Shown piece by piece: positions 1-12,919 of a stretch of DNA of 64,000 bases. Source of the DNA: Halictus rubicundus (taxonomy: Eukaryota; Arthropoda; Insecta; Hymenoptera; Halictidae); NCBI RefSeq assembly GCF_050948215.1, contig NW_027488854.1:186001-250000 (forward strand), written 5' to 3'. Under the pieces are notes generated by a model. That model worked only from the letters and a program-made list of their open reading frames with translations, was not told the DNA's origin and made no database searches. Positions within the stretch are counted from its first letter, which is position 1. Every line of letters starts with the position of its first letter. The position numbers and the translations under genes are program-made.

Positions 1-1758
1 GGATAGGAAGGAGGACAGGAGACGATAGAGGAAAGGATATGATAGGATAGAGGATAGGATAGGATAGATTATAGGATAGGATAGAGGATAGGATAGGATA
101 GAGGATACGATAGAGGATTGGATAGGATAGAGGATAGGATACGATAGAGGATAGGATAGCATTGAGGATAGGATAGGATAGAGGATAGGATAGAGGATAG
201 GATAGAGGATAGGATAGGATTGAGGATAGGATAGGATAGAGGATAGGATAGGATGGAGGATAGGATAGGGGATAGGATAGGATAGAGGATAGGATAGGAT
301 AGAGGATAGGATTGGATAGAGGATAGGATAGGATGGAGGATAGGATAGGATAGAGGATAGGATAGGATAGAGGATAGGATAGGATAGAGGATAGGATAGG
401 ATAGAGGATAGGAAGGGATAGTGGATAGGATAGGATAGAGGATAGGATAGGATAGAGGATAGGATAGGATAGAGGATAGGATAGGATAGAGGATAGGATA
501 GAGGATAGGATAGGATAGAGGATAGGATAGGATAGAGGATGGGATAGGATAGAGGATAGGATAGGATAGAGGATAGGATAGGATAGAGGATAGGATAGGA
601 TAGATGACAGGAAAGGATTGAGGATAGGATAGGATAGATGACAGGAAAGGATTGAGGATAGGATAGGATAGATAATAGGATAGTATAGAGGATAGGATAG
701 GATAGATGATAGGATAGGATAGAGGATAGGATAGGATAGAGGATAGGATAGGATAGAGGATAGGATAGGATAGAGGATAGGATAGGATAGACGATAGGAT
801 AGGATAGAGGATAGGATAGGATAGAGGATAGGATAGGATAGATTATAGGATTGGATAGAGGATAGGATAGGATAGACGATACAATAGAGGATTGGATAGG
901 ATAGAGGATAGGATACGATAGAGGATGGGATAGCATAGAGGATAGGATAGGATAGAGGATAGGATAGAGGATAGGATAGGATAGATTATAGGATTGGATA
1001 GAGGATAGGATAGGATAGAGGATACAATAGAGGATAGGATAGGATAGAGGATACGATAGGGGATTGGATAGGATAGAGGATAGGATAGGATAGCGGATAG
1101 GATAGGATAGAGGAGAGGATAGGATAGAGGATAGGATAGGATAGAGGGTAGGATAGGATTGAGGATAGGATAGGATAGAGGATGGGATAGGATAGAGGAT
1201 AGGATAGGATAGAGGATAGGATAGGATAGGATAGAGGATAGGATAGGATAGAGGATAGGATAGGATAGAGGATAGGATAGGATAGAGGATAGGATAGGAT
1301 AGAGGATAGGATAGGATAGAGGATAGGATAGGATAGAGGATAGGATAGGATAGAGGATAGGATAGGATAGGATAGAGGATAGGATAGGATAGAGGATAGG
1401 ATAGGATAGAGGATAGGATAGGATAGAGGATAGGATAGGATAGAGGATAGGATAGGATAGAGGATAGGATAGGATAGAGGATAGGATAGGATAGAGGATA
1501 GGATAGGATAGAGGATAGGATAGGATAGGATAGGATAGAGGATGGGATAGGATAGAGGATAGGATAGGATAGAGGATAGGATAGGATAGAGGATAGGATA
1601 GGATAGAGGATAGGATAGGATAGAGGATAGGATAGGATAGAGGATAGGATAGGATAGAGGATAGGATAGAGGATAGGATAGTACAGAGGATAGGATAGGG
1701 GATTTGATAGGATAGAGGATAGGGTAGGATAGAAGATAGGATAGGATAGAGGATAGGA
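1..1758 (-). repeat. Satellite array, reverse (GGATA) orientation
   Basis: Tandem units of GA followed by n GGATA pentamers, mostly n=3 (17 bp), with n=2 (12 bp) and some n=4 (22 bp). The reverse complement matches the TATCC-type array that fills the rest of the window. Diagnostic variants of the other subfamilies recur here in reverse complement. The block at about 600-660 (GATGACAGGAAAGGATTGAGG-type) mirrors 15.6 kb; TAGCATTGAGG at about 158-170 mirrors the CAATGCTATCC marker of 19-30 kb; the last ~80 bp before the junction mirror a segment seen near 48465-48530 and 53233-53295. Purely repetitive; no gene is visible. Confidence 0.97.
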
Positions 1759-1761
1759 TCC
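1756..1761. other. Strand-switch junction of the satellite
   Basis: Left of 1758 the + strand is GGATA-type; from 1759 on it is TATCC-type for the rest of the window. The two meet in a GGATCC palindrome. The arms around the centre are out of phase after a few bases (ATAGGA to the left, TCCTCTATCC to the right), so this is not a long perfect palindrome. It could be a natural inversion breakpoint, a repair junction after fold-back, or an assembly join between opposite-strand reads; the sequence alone cannot decide. Confidence 0.9.
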
Positions 1762-1992
1762 TCTATCCTAGCCTCTCCTCTATCCTATCCTAACCTCTCT
1801 CCTATCCTATCCTCTATCCTATCCTATCTTCTATCATATCCTATCCTCAATCCTATCCTTTCCTGTATCCTATCCTATCCTCTATCCTCTATCCTATCCA
1901 ATCCTCTGTCCTATCCTATCCTCTATCCTATCCTATCCTCTATCCTATCCTATCCTTTATCCTATCCAATCCTCTGTCCTATCCTATCCTCT
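1759..1992 (+). repeat. Satellite array just right of the inversion
   Basis: TATCC-type units with many substituted positions (TAGCC, TAACC, AATCC, TTTCC). It includes the recurrent diverged block CTCAATCC...TTTCCTGTATCC (about 1845-1872). It is not part of the higher-order repeat that starts near 1993. No gene is visible. Confidence 0.9.
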
Positions 1993-2910
1993 ATCCTATC
2001 CTATCGTGTATCCTATCCTCTATCCTATCCTATCCTCTATCCTATCCTATCCTCTATCCGATCCTATCCTCTCTCCTATCCTATCTTCTATCCTATCCTA
2101 TCCTCTATCCTATCAAATCCCCTATCCTATCCTCTATCCTATCCTATCCTCTGTCCTATCCTATTCTCTATCCTATCCTATCGTCTATCCTATCGTCTAT
2201 CCTATCCTCTATCCTATCCTATCCTCTATCCGATCCTATCCTCTATCCTATCCTATCTTCTATCCTATCCTATCCTCTATCCTATCAAATCCCCTATGTT
2301 ATCCTCTATCCTATCCTATCCTGTATCCTATCCAATCCTCTATCCTATCCTATCATCTATCCTCTATCCTACCCAATCCTCTATCCTATCCTCTCCTCTA
2401 TCCTATCATATCCTCTATCCCATAATATCCTCTATCCTATCCTATCCTCTACCCAATCCTCTATCCTATCCTATCCTCTATCCTACCCTATCCTCTATCC
2501 TATCCTATCTTCTATTCTATCCTATCCTCTATCCTATCCTATCCTCTATCCTATCCAATCCTCTATCCTATCCTATAATCTATCCTCAATCCTATCCTTT
2601 CCTGTATCCTATCTAATCCTCTATCCTCTATCCTATCCAATCCTCTGTCCTATCCTATCCTCTATCCTATCCTATCCTGTATCCTATCCAATCCTCTATC
2701 CTATCCTATCATCTATCCTCAATCTTATCCTTTCCTGTATCCTATCTAATCCTCTATCCCATCCTATCCTCTATCCTATCCTATCCTCTATCCTATCCTA
2801 TCGTCTATCCTATCCTCTATCCTATCCTATCGTCTATCCTATCCTATATCCTATCCTATCGTCTATCCTATCCTATCCTCTATCCTCAATCCTATCCTTT
2901 CCTGTATCCT
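1993..2910 (+). repeat. Higher-order repeat, first partial unit
   Basis: Matches the 3' part of the 1318-bp unit that follows. The TCGTGTATCC marker at 2006 recurs 1318 bp later at 3324, and the block from 2296 recurs at 3614, 4549 and 5867 with identical 106-codon translations. The left edge is near 1985-1995, where 1981 and 3299 stop matching. Confidence 0.88.
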
Positions 2911-4228
2911 ATGCAATCCTCTATCCTATCCTATCCTCTATCCTATCCTATCCTCTATCCTATCCTATCCTCTATCCTATCCTATCCTCTATCCTATCCT
3001 ATCCTCTCTCCTATCCTATCTTCTATCCTATCCTATCCTCTATCCTATCAAATCCCCTATCCTATCCTCGATCCTATCCTATATTGTATCCTATCCAATC
3101 CTCTATCCTATCCTTTATCCTATCCAATCCTCTATCCTATCCTATCATCTTTCCTCAATCCTATCCTTTCCTGTATCCTATCCCATACTCTATCCTATCC
3201 TATCCTCTATCCTATCCTATCCTCTATCCTATCCTATCATCTATCCTATCCTATCCTCTATCCTATCCTATCCTATCCTCTATCCTATCCTCTATCCTAG
3301 CCTATCCTCTATCCTATCCTATCGTGTATCCTATCCTCTATCCTATCCTATCCTCTATCCTATCCTATCCTCTATCCGATCCTATCCTCTCTCCTATCCT
3401 ATCTTCTATCCTATCCTATCCTCTATCCTATCAAATCCCCTATCCTATCCTCTATCCTATCCTATCCTCTGTCCTATCCTATTCTCTATCCTATCCTATC
3501 GTCTATCCTATCGTCTATCCTATCCTCTATCCTATCCTATCCTCTATCCGATCCTATCCTCTATCCTATCCTATCTTCTATCCTATCCTATCCTCTATCC
3601 TATCAAATCCCCTATGTTATCCTCTATCCTATCCTATCCTGTATCCTATCCAATCCTCTATCCTATCCTATCATCTATCCTCTATCCTACCCAATCCTCT
3701 ATCCTATCCTCTCCTCTATCCTATCATATCCTCTATCCCATAATATCCTCTATCCTATCCTATCCTCTACCCAATCCTCTATCCTATCCTATCCTCTATC
3801 CTACCCTATCCTCTATCCTATCCTATCTTCTATTCTATCCTATCCTCTATCCTATCCTATCCTCTATCCTATCCAATCCTCTATCCTATCCTATAATCTA
3901 TCCTCAATCCTATCCTTTCCTGTATCCTATCTAATCCTCTATCCTCTATCCTATCCAATCCTCTGTCCTATCCTATCCTCTATCCTATCCTATCCTGTAT
4001 CCTATCCAATCCTCTATCCTATCCTATCATCTATCCTCAATCTTATCCTTTCCTGTATCCTATCTAATCCTCTATCCCATCCTATCCTCTATCCTATCCT
4101 ATCCTCTATCCTATCCTATCGTCTATCCTATCCTCTATCCTATCCTATCGTCTATCCTATCCTATATCCTATCCTATCGTCTATCCTATCCTATCCTCTA
4201 TCCTCAATCCTATCCTTTCCTGTATCCT
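2911..4228 (+). repeat. Higher-order repeat unit, 1318 bp
   Basis: Starts at the marker ATGCAATCCTC. It carries two internal paralogous segments 383 bp apart, each reading CCTCTCTCC and then CAAATCCCC (first at about 3003, second at about 3386). It matches 5164-6481 at a fixed offset of 2253 bp; two reading frames of 129 and 219 codons translate identically in both copies. Confidence 0.9.
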
Positions 4229-5163
4229 ATGCAATCCTCTATCCTATCCTATCCTCTATCCTATCCTATCCTCTATCCTATCCTATCCTCTATCCTATCC
4301 TATCCTCTATCCGATCCTATCCTCTCTCCTATCCTATCTTCTATCCTATCCTATCCTCTATCCTATCAAATCCCCTATCCTATCCTCTATCCTATCCTAT
4401 CCTCTGTCCTATCCTATTCTCTATCCTATCCTATCGTCTATCCTATCGTCTATCCTATCCTCTATCCTATCCTATCCTCTATCCGATCCTATCCTCTATC
4501 CTATCCTATCTTCTATCCTATCCTATCCTCTATCCTATCAAATCCCCTATGTTATCCTCTATCCTATCCTATCCTGTATCCTATCCAATCCTCTATCCTA
4601 TCCTATCATCTATCCTCTATCCTACCCAATCCTCTATCCTATCCTCTCCTCTATCCTATCATATCCTCTATCCCATAATATCCTCTATCCTATCCTATCC
4701 TCTACCCAATCCTCTATCCTATCCTATCCTCTATCCTACCCTATCCTCTATCCTATCCTATCTTCTATTCTATCCTATCCTCTATCCTATCCTATCCTCT
4801 ATCCTATCCAATCCTCTATCCTATCCTATAATCTATCCTCAATCCTATCCTTTCCTGTATCCTATCTAATCCTCTATCCTCTATCCTATCCAATCCTCTG
4901 TCCTATCCTATCCTCTATCCTATCCTATCCTGTATCCTATCCAATCCTCTATCCTATCCTATCATCTATCCTCAATCTTATCCTTTCCTGTATCCTATCT
5001 AATCCTCTATCCCATCCTATCCTCTATCCTATCCTATCCTCTATCCTATCCTATCGTCTATCCTATCCTCTATCCTATCCTATCGTCTATCCTATCCTAT
5101 ATCCTATCCTATCGTCTATCCTATCCTATCCTCTATCCTCAATCCTATCCTTTCCTGTATCCT
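4229..5163 (+). repeat. Higher-order repeat unit, shortened to 935 bp
   Basis: Same start marker and same right part as the 1318-bp units, but 383 bp shorter. The missing length equals the spacing between the two internal CCTCTCTCC segments of the full unit, so it looks like one deletion by exchange between those two segments. The TCGTGTATCC marker lies in the missing part and is absent here. Confidence 0.9.
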
Positions 5164-6481
5164 ATGCAATCCTCTATCCTATCCTATCCTCTATCCTATC
5201 CTATCCTCTATCCTATCCTATCCTCTATCCTATCCTATCCTCTATCCTATCCTATCCTCTCTCCTATCCTATCTTCTATCCTATCCTATCCTCTATCCTA
5301 TCAAATCCCCTATCCTATCCTCGATCCTATCCTATATTGTATCCTATCCAATCCTCTATCCTATCCTTTATCCTATCCAATCCTCTATCCTATCCTATCA
5401 TCTTTCCTCAATCCTATCCTTTCCTGTATCCTATCCCATACTCTATCCTATCCTATCCTCTATCCTATCCTATCCTCTATCCTATCCTATCATCTATCCT
5501 ATCCTATCCTCTATCCTATCCTATCCTATCCTCTATCCTATCCTCTATCCTAGCCTATCCTCTATCCTATCCTATCGTGTATCCTATCCTCTATCCTATC
5601 CTATCCTCTATCCTATCCTATCCTCTATCCGATCCTATCCTCTCTCCTATCCTATCTTCTATCCTATCCTATCCTCTATCCTATCAAATCCCCTATCCTA
5701 TCCTCTATCCTATCCTATCCTCTGTCCTATCCTATTCTCTATCCTATCCTATCGTCTATCCTATCGTCTATCCTATCCTCTATCCTATCCTATCCTCTAT
5801 CCGATCCTATCCTCTATCCTATCCTATCTTCTATCCTATCCTATCCTCTATCCTATCAAATCCCCTATGTTATCCTCTATCCTATCCTATCCTGTATCCT
5901 ATCCAATCCTCTATCCTATCCTATCATCTATCCTCTATCCTACCCAATCCTCTATCCTATCCTCTCCTCTATCCTATCATATCCTCTATCCCATAATATC
6001 CTCTATCCTATCCTATCCTCTACCCAATCCTCTATCCTATCCTATCCTCTATCCTACCCTATCCTCTATCCTATCCTATCTTCTATTCTATCCTATCCTC
6101 TATCCTATCCTATCCTCTATCCTATCCAATCCTCTATCCTATCCTATAATCTATCCTCAATCCTATCCTTTCCTGTATCCTATCTAATCCTCTATCCTCT
6201 ATCCTATCCAATCCTCTGTCCTATCCTATCCTCTATCCTATCCTATCCTGTATCCTATCCAATCCTCTATCCTATCCTATCATCTATCCTCAATCTTATC
6301 CTTTCCTGTATCCTATCTAATCCTCTATCCCATCCTATCCTCTATCCTATCCTATCCTCTATCCTATCCTATCGTCTATCCTATCCTCTATCCTATCCTA
6401 TCGTCTATCCTATCCTATATCCTATCCTATCGTCTATCCTATCCTATCCTCTATCCTCAATCCTATCCTTTCCTGTATCCT
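5164..6481 (+). repeat. Higher-order repeat unit, 1318 bp (third)
   Basis: Full-length unit, offset 2253 bp from 2911-4228 and apparently identical to it over the stretches compared. The next start marker (ATGCAATCC) is at 6482, after which the match is lost at about 6512 (TCGTATCC in place of TCCTATCC). Confidence 0.9.
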
Positions 6482-8199
6482 ATGCAATCCTCTATCCTAT
6501 CCTATCCTCTATCGTATCCTATCCTCTATCCTATCCTACCCTCTATCCTATCCTATTCTCTATCCTATCCTATCCTGTATCCTATCCAATCCCCTATCCT
6601 ATCCTCTATCCTATCCTATCCTCTGTCCTATCCTATCCTCTATCCTATCCTATCGTCTATCCTATCCTATCCTCTATCCTATCCTATCGTCTATCCTATC
6701 CTCTATCCTATCCTATCCTCTATCCTATCCTATCGAATCCTCTATCCCATCCTATCCTCTATCCTCAATCCTATCCTTTCCTGTATCCTATCCAATCCTC
6801 TACCATATCCTATCCTCTATCCTATCCTATCCTCTATCCTATCCTATCCTGTATCCTATCCAATCCACTATCCTATCCTCTATCCCATCCTATCCTCTGT
6901 CCTATCCTATCCTCTATCCTATCCTATCGTCTATCCTATCCTATCCTCTATCCTATCCTATCCTCTATCCTATCCTATCCTCTATCCTATCCCATCCACT
7001 ATCCTATCCTATCCTATCCTCTATCCTATCCTCTATCCTATCCTATCCTCTATCCTATCCTATCCTCTATCCTATCCTACCCTCTATCCTATCCTATTCT
7101 CTATCCTATCCTATCCTCTATACTATCCTCTATCCTATTATTTATCCTATCCTATCCTCTATCCTATCCTATCCTCTATCCTATCCTATCCTCTATCCTA
7201 TCCTATCCTCTATCCTATCCTATCCTCTATCCTATCCTATCGTCTATCCTATCCTCTATCCTATCCTATCCTCTATCCTATCCTATCCTCTATCCTATCC
7301 TAACCTCTATCCTATCCTATCCTCTATCCTATCCTACCCTCTATCCTATCCTATTCTCTATCCTATCCTATCCTCTATCCTATCCTATCCTCTATCCTAT
7401 CCTATCTTCTATCCTATCCTATCCTCTATCCTATCAAATCCCCTATCCTATCCTCTATCCTATCCTATCCTCTATCCTATCCTATCCTCTATCCTATCCT
7501 ATCCTCTATCCTATCCTACCCTCTATCCTATCCTATTCTCTATCCTATCCTATCCTCTATACTATCCTCTATCCTATCCTTTATCCTATCCTCTATCCTA
7601 TCCTATCCTCTATCCTATCCTATCCTCTATCCTATCCTATCCTCTATCCTATCCTATCGTCTATCCTATCCTCTATCCTATCCTATCCTCTATCCTATCC
7701 TATCCTCTATCCTATCCTATCTTCTATCCTATCCTATCCTCTATCCTATCAAATCCCCTATCCTATCCTCTATCCTATCCTATCCTCTATCCTATCCTAT
7801 CCTCTATCCTATCCTATCCTCTATCCTATCCTATCCTCTATCCTATCCTATCCTCTATCCTATCCTCTCCTCTATGCTATCCTCTCCTCTATCCTATCCT
7901 ATCCTCTATCCTATCCTATCCTCTATCCTATCCTATCCTCTATCCTATCCCATCCTCTATCCTATCCTATCCTCTATCCTATCCTATCCTCTATCCTATC
8001 CTATCCTCTATCCTATCCTATCCTCTATCCTATCCTATCCTCTATCCTATCCTATCCTCTATCCTATCCTACCCTCTATCCTATCCTATTCTCTATCCTA
8101 TCCTATCCTCTATACTATCCTCTATCCTATCCTTTATCCTATCCTCTATCCTATCCTATCCTCTATCCTATCCTATCCTCTATCCTATCCTCTATCCTA
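6482..8199 (+). repeat. TATCC-type satellite, mixed units
   Basis: Long runs of the 17-bp monomer with scattered variants: TACCC, TTCTC, CAAATCCCC, TCGTC, TTTATCC. A ~300-bp segment with TACCC-TTCTC-TATACTATCC recurs at about 7075-7140, 7515-7575 and 8065-8125, a smaller higher-order pattern. No gene is visible. Confidence 0.93.
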
Positions 8200-9290
8200 T
8201 CCTATCCTCTATCCTATCCTATCCTCTATCCTATCCTATCCTCTATCCAATCCTCTATCCTATCCTATCCTCTATCCTATCCTATGCTCTATCCTATCCT
8301 ATCTTCTATTCTATCCTATCCTCTATCCTATCCTATCCTCTATCCTATCCTATCCTCTATCCTATCCTATCCTCTCTCCTATCCTATCTTCTATCCTATC
8401 CTATCCTCTATCCTATCCTATCCTCTATCCTATCCTATCCTCTATCCTATCCTATCATCTATCCTATCCTATCCTCTATCCTATCCTATCCTATCCTCTA
8501 TCCTATCCTCTATCCTATCCTCTATCCTATCCTCTATCCTATCCTCTATCCTATCCTCTATCCTATCCTCTATCCTATCCTATCATCTATCCTATCCTAT
8601 CCTCTATCCTATCCTATCCTATCCTCTATCCTATCCTCTATCCTATCCTCTATCCTATCCTCTATCCTATCCTATCCTCTATCCTATCCTATCCTCTATC
8701 CTATCCTATCTTCTATCATATCCTATCCTCAATCCTATCCTTTCCTGTATCCTATCCTATCCTCTATCCTCTATCCTATCCAATCCACTGTCCTATCCTA
8801 TCCTCTATCCTATCCTATCCTGTATCCTATCCAATCCTCTATCCCATCCTATCATCTATCCTCAATCCTATCCTTTCCTGTATCCTATCTAATCCTCAAT
8901 CCTATCCTATCCTCTATCCTATCCTATCCTCTATCCTATCCTATCGTCTATCCTATCCTATCGTCTATCCTATCCTCTATCCTATCCTATCCTCTATCCC
9001 ATCCTATCCTCTATCCTATCCTATCCTGTATCCTATCCAATCCTCTATCCTATCCTATCATCTATCCTCTATCCTATCCAATCCTCTATCCTATCCTATC
9101 CTCTATCCTATCATATCCTCTATCCTATCCTATCTTCTATCATATCCTATCCTCAATCCTATCCTTTCCTGTATGCTATCCTATCCTCTATCCTCTATCC
9201 TATCCTATCCCATCCACTATCCTATCCTATCCTATCCTCTATCCTATCCTCTATCCTATCCTCTATCCTAGCTTATCCGGTGTCCTATCC
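8200..9290 (+). repeat. Segmental duplication copy A (partner at 10.0-11.07 kb)
   Basis: Shares a series of rare variants with 10.0-11.07 kb. ATGCTCTATCC at 8284 pairs with 10085 (offset 1801), and CTAATCCTCAATCC at about 8889 and CAATCC...TTTCCTGTAT at about 9171 pair at offset 1780. The 21-bp change in offset marks indels between the copies. Copy A has TGTATGCTATCC at 9171 where copy B has TGTATCCTATCC. Confidence 0.82.
8499..8570 (+). repeat. Run of six 12-bp units
   Basis: Six consecutive units of TATCCTATCCTC (n=2) inside an array that is otherwise mostly n=3. Similar short n=2 runs occur at about 10305-10340, 10420-10460 and 35425-35480. The local switch of unit length shows that units of one class expand in blocks. 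Confidence 0.9.
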
Positions 9291-9999
9291 TATCCATTCC
9301 CCTATCCTATCCCCTATCCTATCCTATCCTGTATCCAATCATATCCTCAATCCTATCCTTTCCTGTATCCTATCTAATCCTCTATCCTATCCTATCCTCT
9401 ATCCTATCCTATCCTCTATTATATCCTATCATCTATCCTATCCTATCCTCTATCCTATCCTATCCTATCCTCTATCCTATCCTCTATCCTAGCCAATCCT
9501 CTATCCTATCCTATCCTCTATCCTATCCTATCCTCTATCCTATCCTATCTTCTATCATATCCTATCCTCAAACCTATCCTTTCCTGTATCCTATCCTATC
9601 CTCTATCCTCTATCCTATCCAATCCTCTGTCCTATCCTATCCTCTATCCTATCTTATCCTCTATCCCATCCTACCCTCTATCCTCAATCCTATCCTTTCC
9701 TGTATCCTATGCAATCCTCTATCCTATCCTATCCTCTATCCTATCCTATCCTCTATCCTATCCTATCCAATCCTCTATCCCATCCTATCCTCTATCCTCA
9801 ATCCTATCCTTTCCTGTATCCTATCCAATCCTCTATCCTATCCTATCCTCTATCCTATCCTATCCTGTATCCTATCCAATCCCCTATCCTATCCTCTATC
9901 CTATCCTATCCTCTGTCCTATCCTATCCTCTATCCTATCCTATCGTCTATCCTATCCTCTATCCTATCCTATCCTCTATCCTATCCTATCCTCTATCCT
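9291..9999 (+). repeat. TATCC-type satellite, diverged
   Basis: Array with rarer variants such as CCGGTGTCC (about 9268-9276) and CATTCCCC, plus several CAATCC...TTTCCTGTATCC blocks. No gene is visible. Confidence 0.9.
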
Positions 10000-11070
10000 A
10001 TCCTATCCTCTATCCTATCCTATCCTCTATCCTATCCTATCCTCTATCCAATCCTCTATCCTATCCTATCCTCTATCCTATCCTATGCTCTATCCTATCC
10101 TATCTTCTATTCTATCCTATCCTCTATCCTATCCTATCCTCTATCCTATCCTATCCTCTATCCTATCCTATCCTCTCTCCTATCCTATCTTCTATCCTAT
10201 CCTATCCTCTATCCTATCCTATCCTCTATCCTATCCTATCCTCTATCCTATCCTATCATCTATCCTATCCTATCCTCTATCCTATCCTATCCTATCCTCT
10301 ATCCTATCCTCTATCCTATCCTCTATCCTATCCTCTATCCTATCCTATCCTCTATCCTATCCTATCCTCTATCCTATCCTATCATCTATCCTATCCTATC
10401 TTCTATCCTATCCTATCCTATCCTCTATCCTATCCTCTATCCTATCCTCTATCCTATCCTCTATCCTATCCTATCCTCTATCCTATCCTATCCTCTATCC
10501 TATCCTATCTTCTATCATATCCTATCCTCAATCCTATCCTTTCCTGTATCCTATCCTATCCAATCCACTGTCCTATCCTATCCTCTATCCTATCCTATCC
10601 TGTATCCTATCCAATCCTCTATCCCATCCTATCATCTATCCTCAATCCTATCCTTTCCTGTATCCTATCTAATCCTCAATCCTATCCTATCCTCTATCCT
10701 ATCCTATCCTCTATCCTATCCTATCGTCTATCCTATCCTATCGTCTATCCTATCCTCTATCCTATCCTATCCTCTATCCCATCCTATCCTCTATCCTATC
10801 CTATCCTGTATCCTATCCAATCCTCTATCCTATCCTATCATCTATCCTCTATCCTATCCAATCCTCTATCCTATCCTATCCTCTATCCTATCATATCCTC
10901 TATCCTATCCTATCTTCTATCATATCCTATCCTCAATCCTATCCTTTCCTGTATCCTATCCTATCCTCTATCCTCTATCCTATCCAATCCTCTGTCCTAT
11001 CCTATCCTCTATCCTATCCTATCGTGTATCCTATCCTCTATCCTATCCTATCCTCTATCCTATCCTATCC
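10000..11070 (+). repeat. Segmental duplication copy B (partner at 8.2-9.29 kb)
   Basis: Partner of the 8.2-9.29 kb segment, offset 1801 at its left end and 1780 further right. It differs by a few unit gains and losses and by point changes. Confidence 0.82.
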
Positions 11071-12919
11071 TCTATCCTATCCTATCCTCTATCCGATCCT
11101 ATCCTCTCTCCTATCCTATCTTCTATCCTATCCTATCCTCTATCCTATCAAATCCCCTATCCTATCCTCTATCCAATCCTATCCTCTGTCCTATCCTATC
11201 CTCTATCCTATCCTATCGTCTATCCTATCCTATCGTCTATCCTATCCTCTATCCTATCCTATCCTCTCTCCTATCCTATCCTCTATCCTCTATCCTATCC
11301 AATCCTCTATCCTATCCTATCCTCTATCCTATCATATCCTCTATCCTCTCCTATCTTCTATCATATCCTATCCTCAATCCTATCCTTTCCTGTATCCTAT
11401 CCTATCCTCTATCCTCTATCCTATCCAATCCTCTGTCCTATCCTATCCTCTATCCTATCCTATCGTGTATCCTATCCTCTATCCTATCCTATCCTCTATC
11501 CTATCCTATCCTCTATCCGATCCTATCCTCTCTCCTATCCTATCCTATCCTCTATCCTATCAAATCCCCTATCCTATCCTCTATCCAATCCTATCCTCTG
11601 TCCTATCCTGTCCTCTATCCTATCCTATCGTCTATCCTATCCTCTATCCTATCCTATCCTCTCTCCTATCCTATCCTCTATCCTATCTTATCCTCTATCC
11701 TATCCTATCCTGTATCCTATCCAATCCTCTATCCTATCCTATCCTCTATCCTATCATATCCTCTATCCTATAATATCCTTTTTCCTATCTTATCCTCTAT
11801 CCAATCCTCTATCCTATCCTATCCTCTATCCTATCCTATCCTCTATCCTATCCTATCCTCTATCCTATCCTATCCTCTATCCTATCCTGTCCTCTCTCCT
11901 ATCCTATCTTCTATCCTATCCTATCCTCTATCCTATCAAATCCCCTATCCTATCCTCTATCCTATCCTTTCCTGTATCCTATCCTATCCTCTATCCTCTA
12001 TCCTATCTAATCCTCTGTCCTATCCTATCCTGTATCCTATCCAATCCCCTATCCTATCCTCTATCCTATCCTATCCTCTGTCCTATCCTATCCTCTATCC
12101 TATCCTATCGTCTATCCTATCCTCTATCCTATCCTATCCTCTATCCTATCCTATCCTCTATCCTATCCTATCCTCTATCCTATCCTATCCTCTATCCTAT
12201 CCTATCCTCTATCCTATCCTATCTTCTATCCTATCCTATCCTCTATCCTATCAAATCCTCTATCTTATCCTCTATCCTATCCTATCCTGTATCCTATTCC
12301 AATCCTCTATCCTATCCTATCATCTATCCTCTATCCTATCCAATCCTCTATCCTATCCTATCCTCTATCCTATCATATCCTCTATCCTATCCTATCCTCT
12401 ATCCAATCCTCTCCTATCCTATCCTATCGTCTATCCTATCCTCTATCCCATCCTATCCTCTATCCTCAATCCTATCCTTTCCTGTATCCTATGCAATCCT
12501 CTATCCTATTATATCCTCTATCCTATCCCATCCACTATCCTATCCTATCCTATCCTCTATCCTATCCTCTATCCTATCCTCTATCCTAGACTATCCGCTA
12601 TCCTATCCTATCCATTCCCCTATCCTATCCTCTATCCTATCCTATCCTGTATCCAATCCTATCCTCAATCCTATCCTTTCCTGTATCCTATCTAATCCTC
12701 TATCCTATCCTATCCTCTATCCTATCCTATCCTCTATCCTATCCTATCTTCTATCATATCCTATCCTCAATCCTATCCTTTCCTGTATCCTATCCTATCC
12801 TCTATCCTCTATCCTATGCAATCCTCTATCCTATCCTATCATCTATCCTATCCTATCCTCTATCCTATCCTATCCAATCCTCAATCCCATTCTATCCTCT
12901 ATCCTCTATCCTATCCTAT
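11071..12919 (+). repeat. TATCC-type satellite with recurrent CAAATCCCC and TCGTGTATCC markers
   Basis: Contains several copies of segments also found in the 2-6.5 kb higher-order repeat (TCGTGTATCC at about 11022 and 11463; CCGATCC then CCTCTCTCC). This links the two regions as one subfamily. No gene is visible. Confidence 0.9.

Noticed and set aside
1..1758. Telomeric repeat tract
   Set aside because: The pentamer is GGATA in GA(GGATA)n units, not a known telomere motif, and the array reverses orientation inside the window.
1756..1761. Long perfect palindrome or hairpin at the strand switch
   Set aside because: Only the six central bases are perfectly palindromic; the arms are out of phase beyond that, although both are made of the same repeat.
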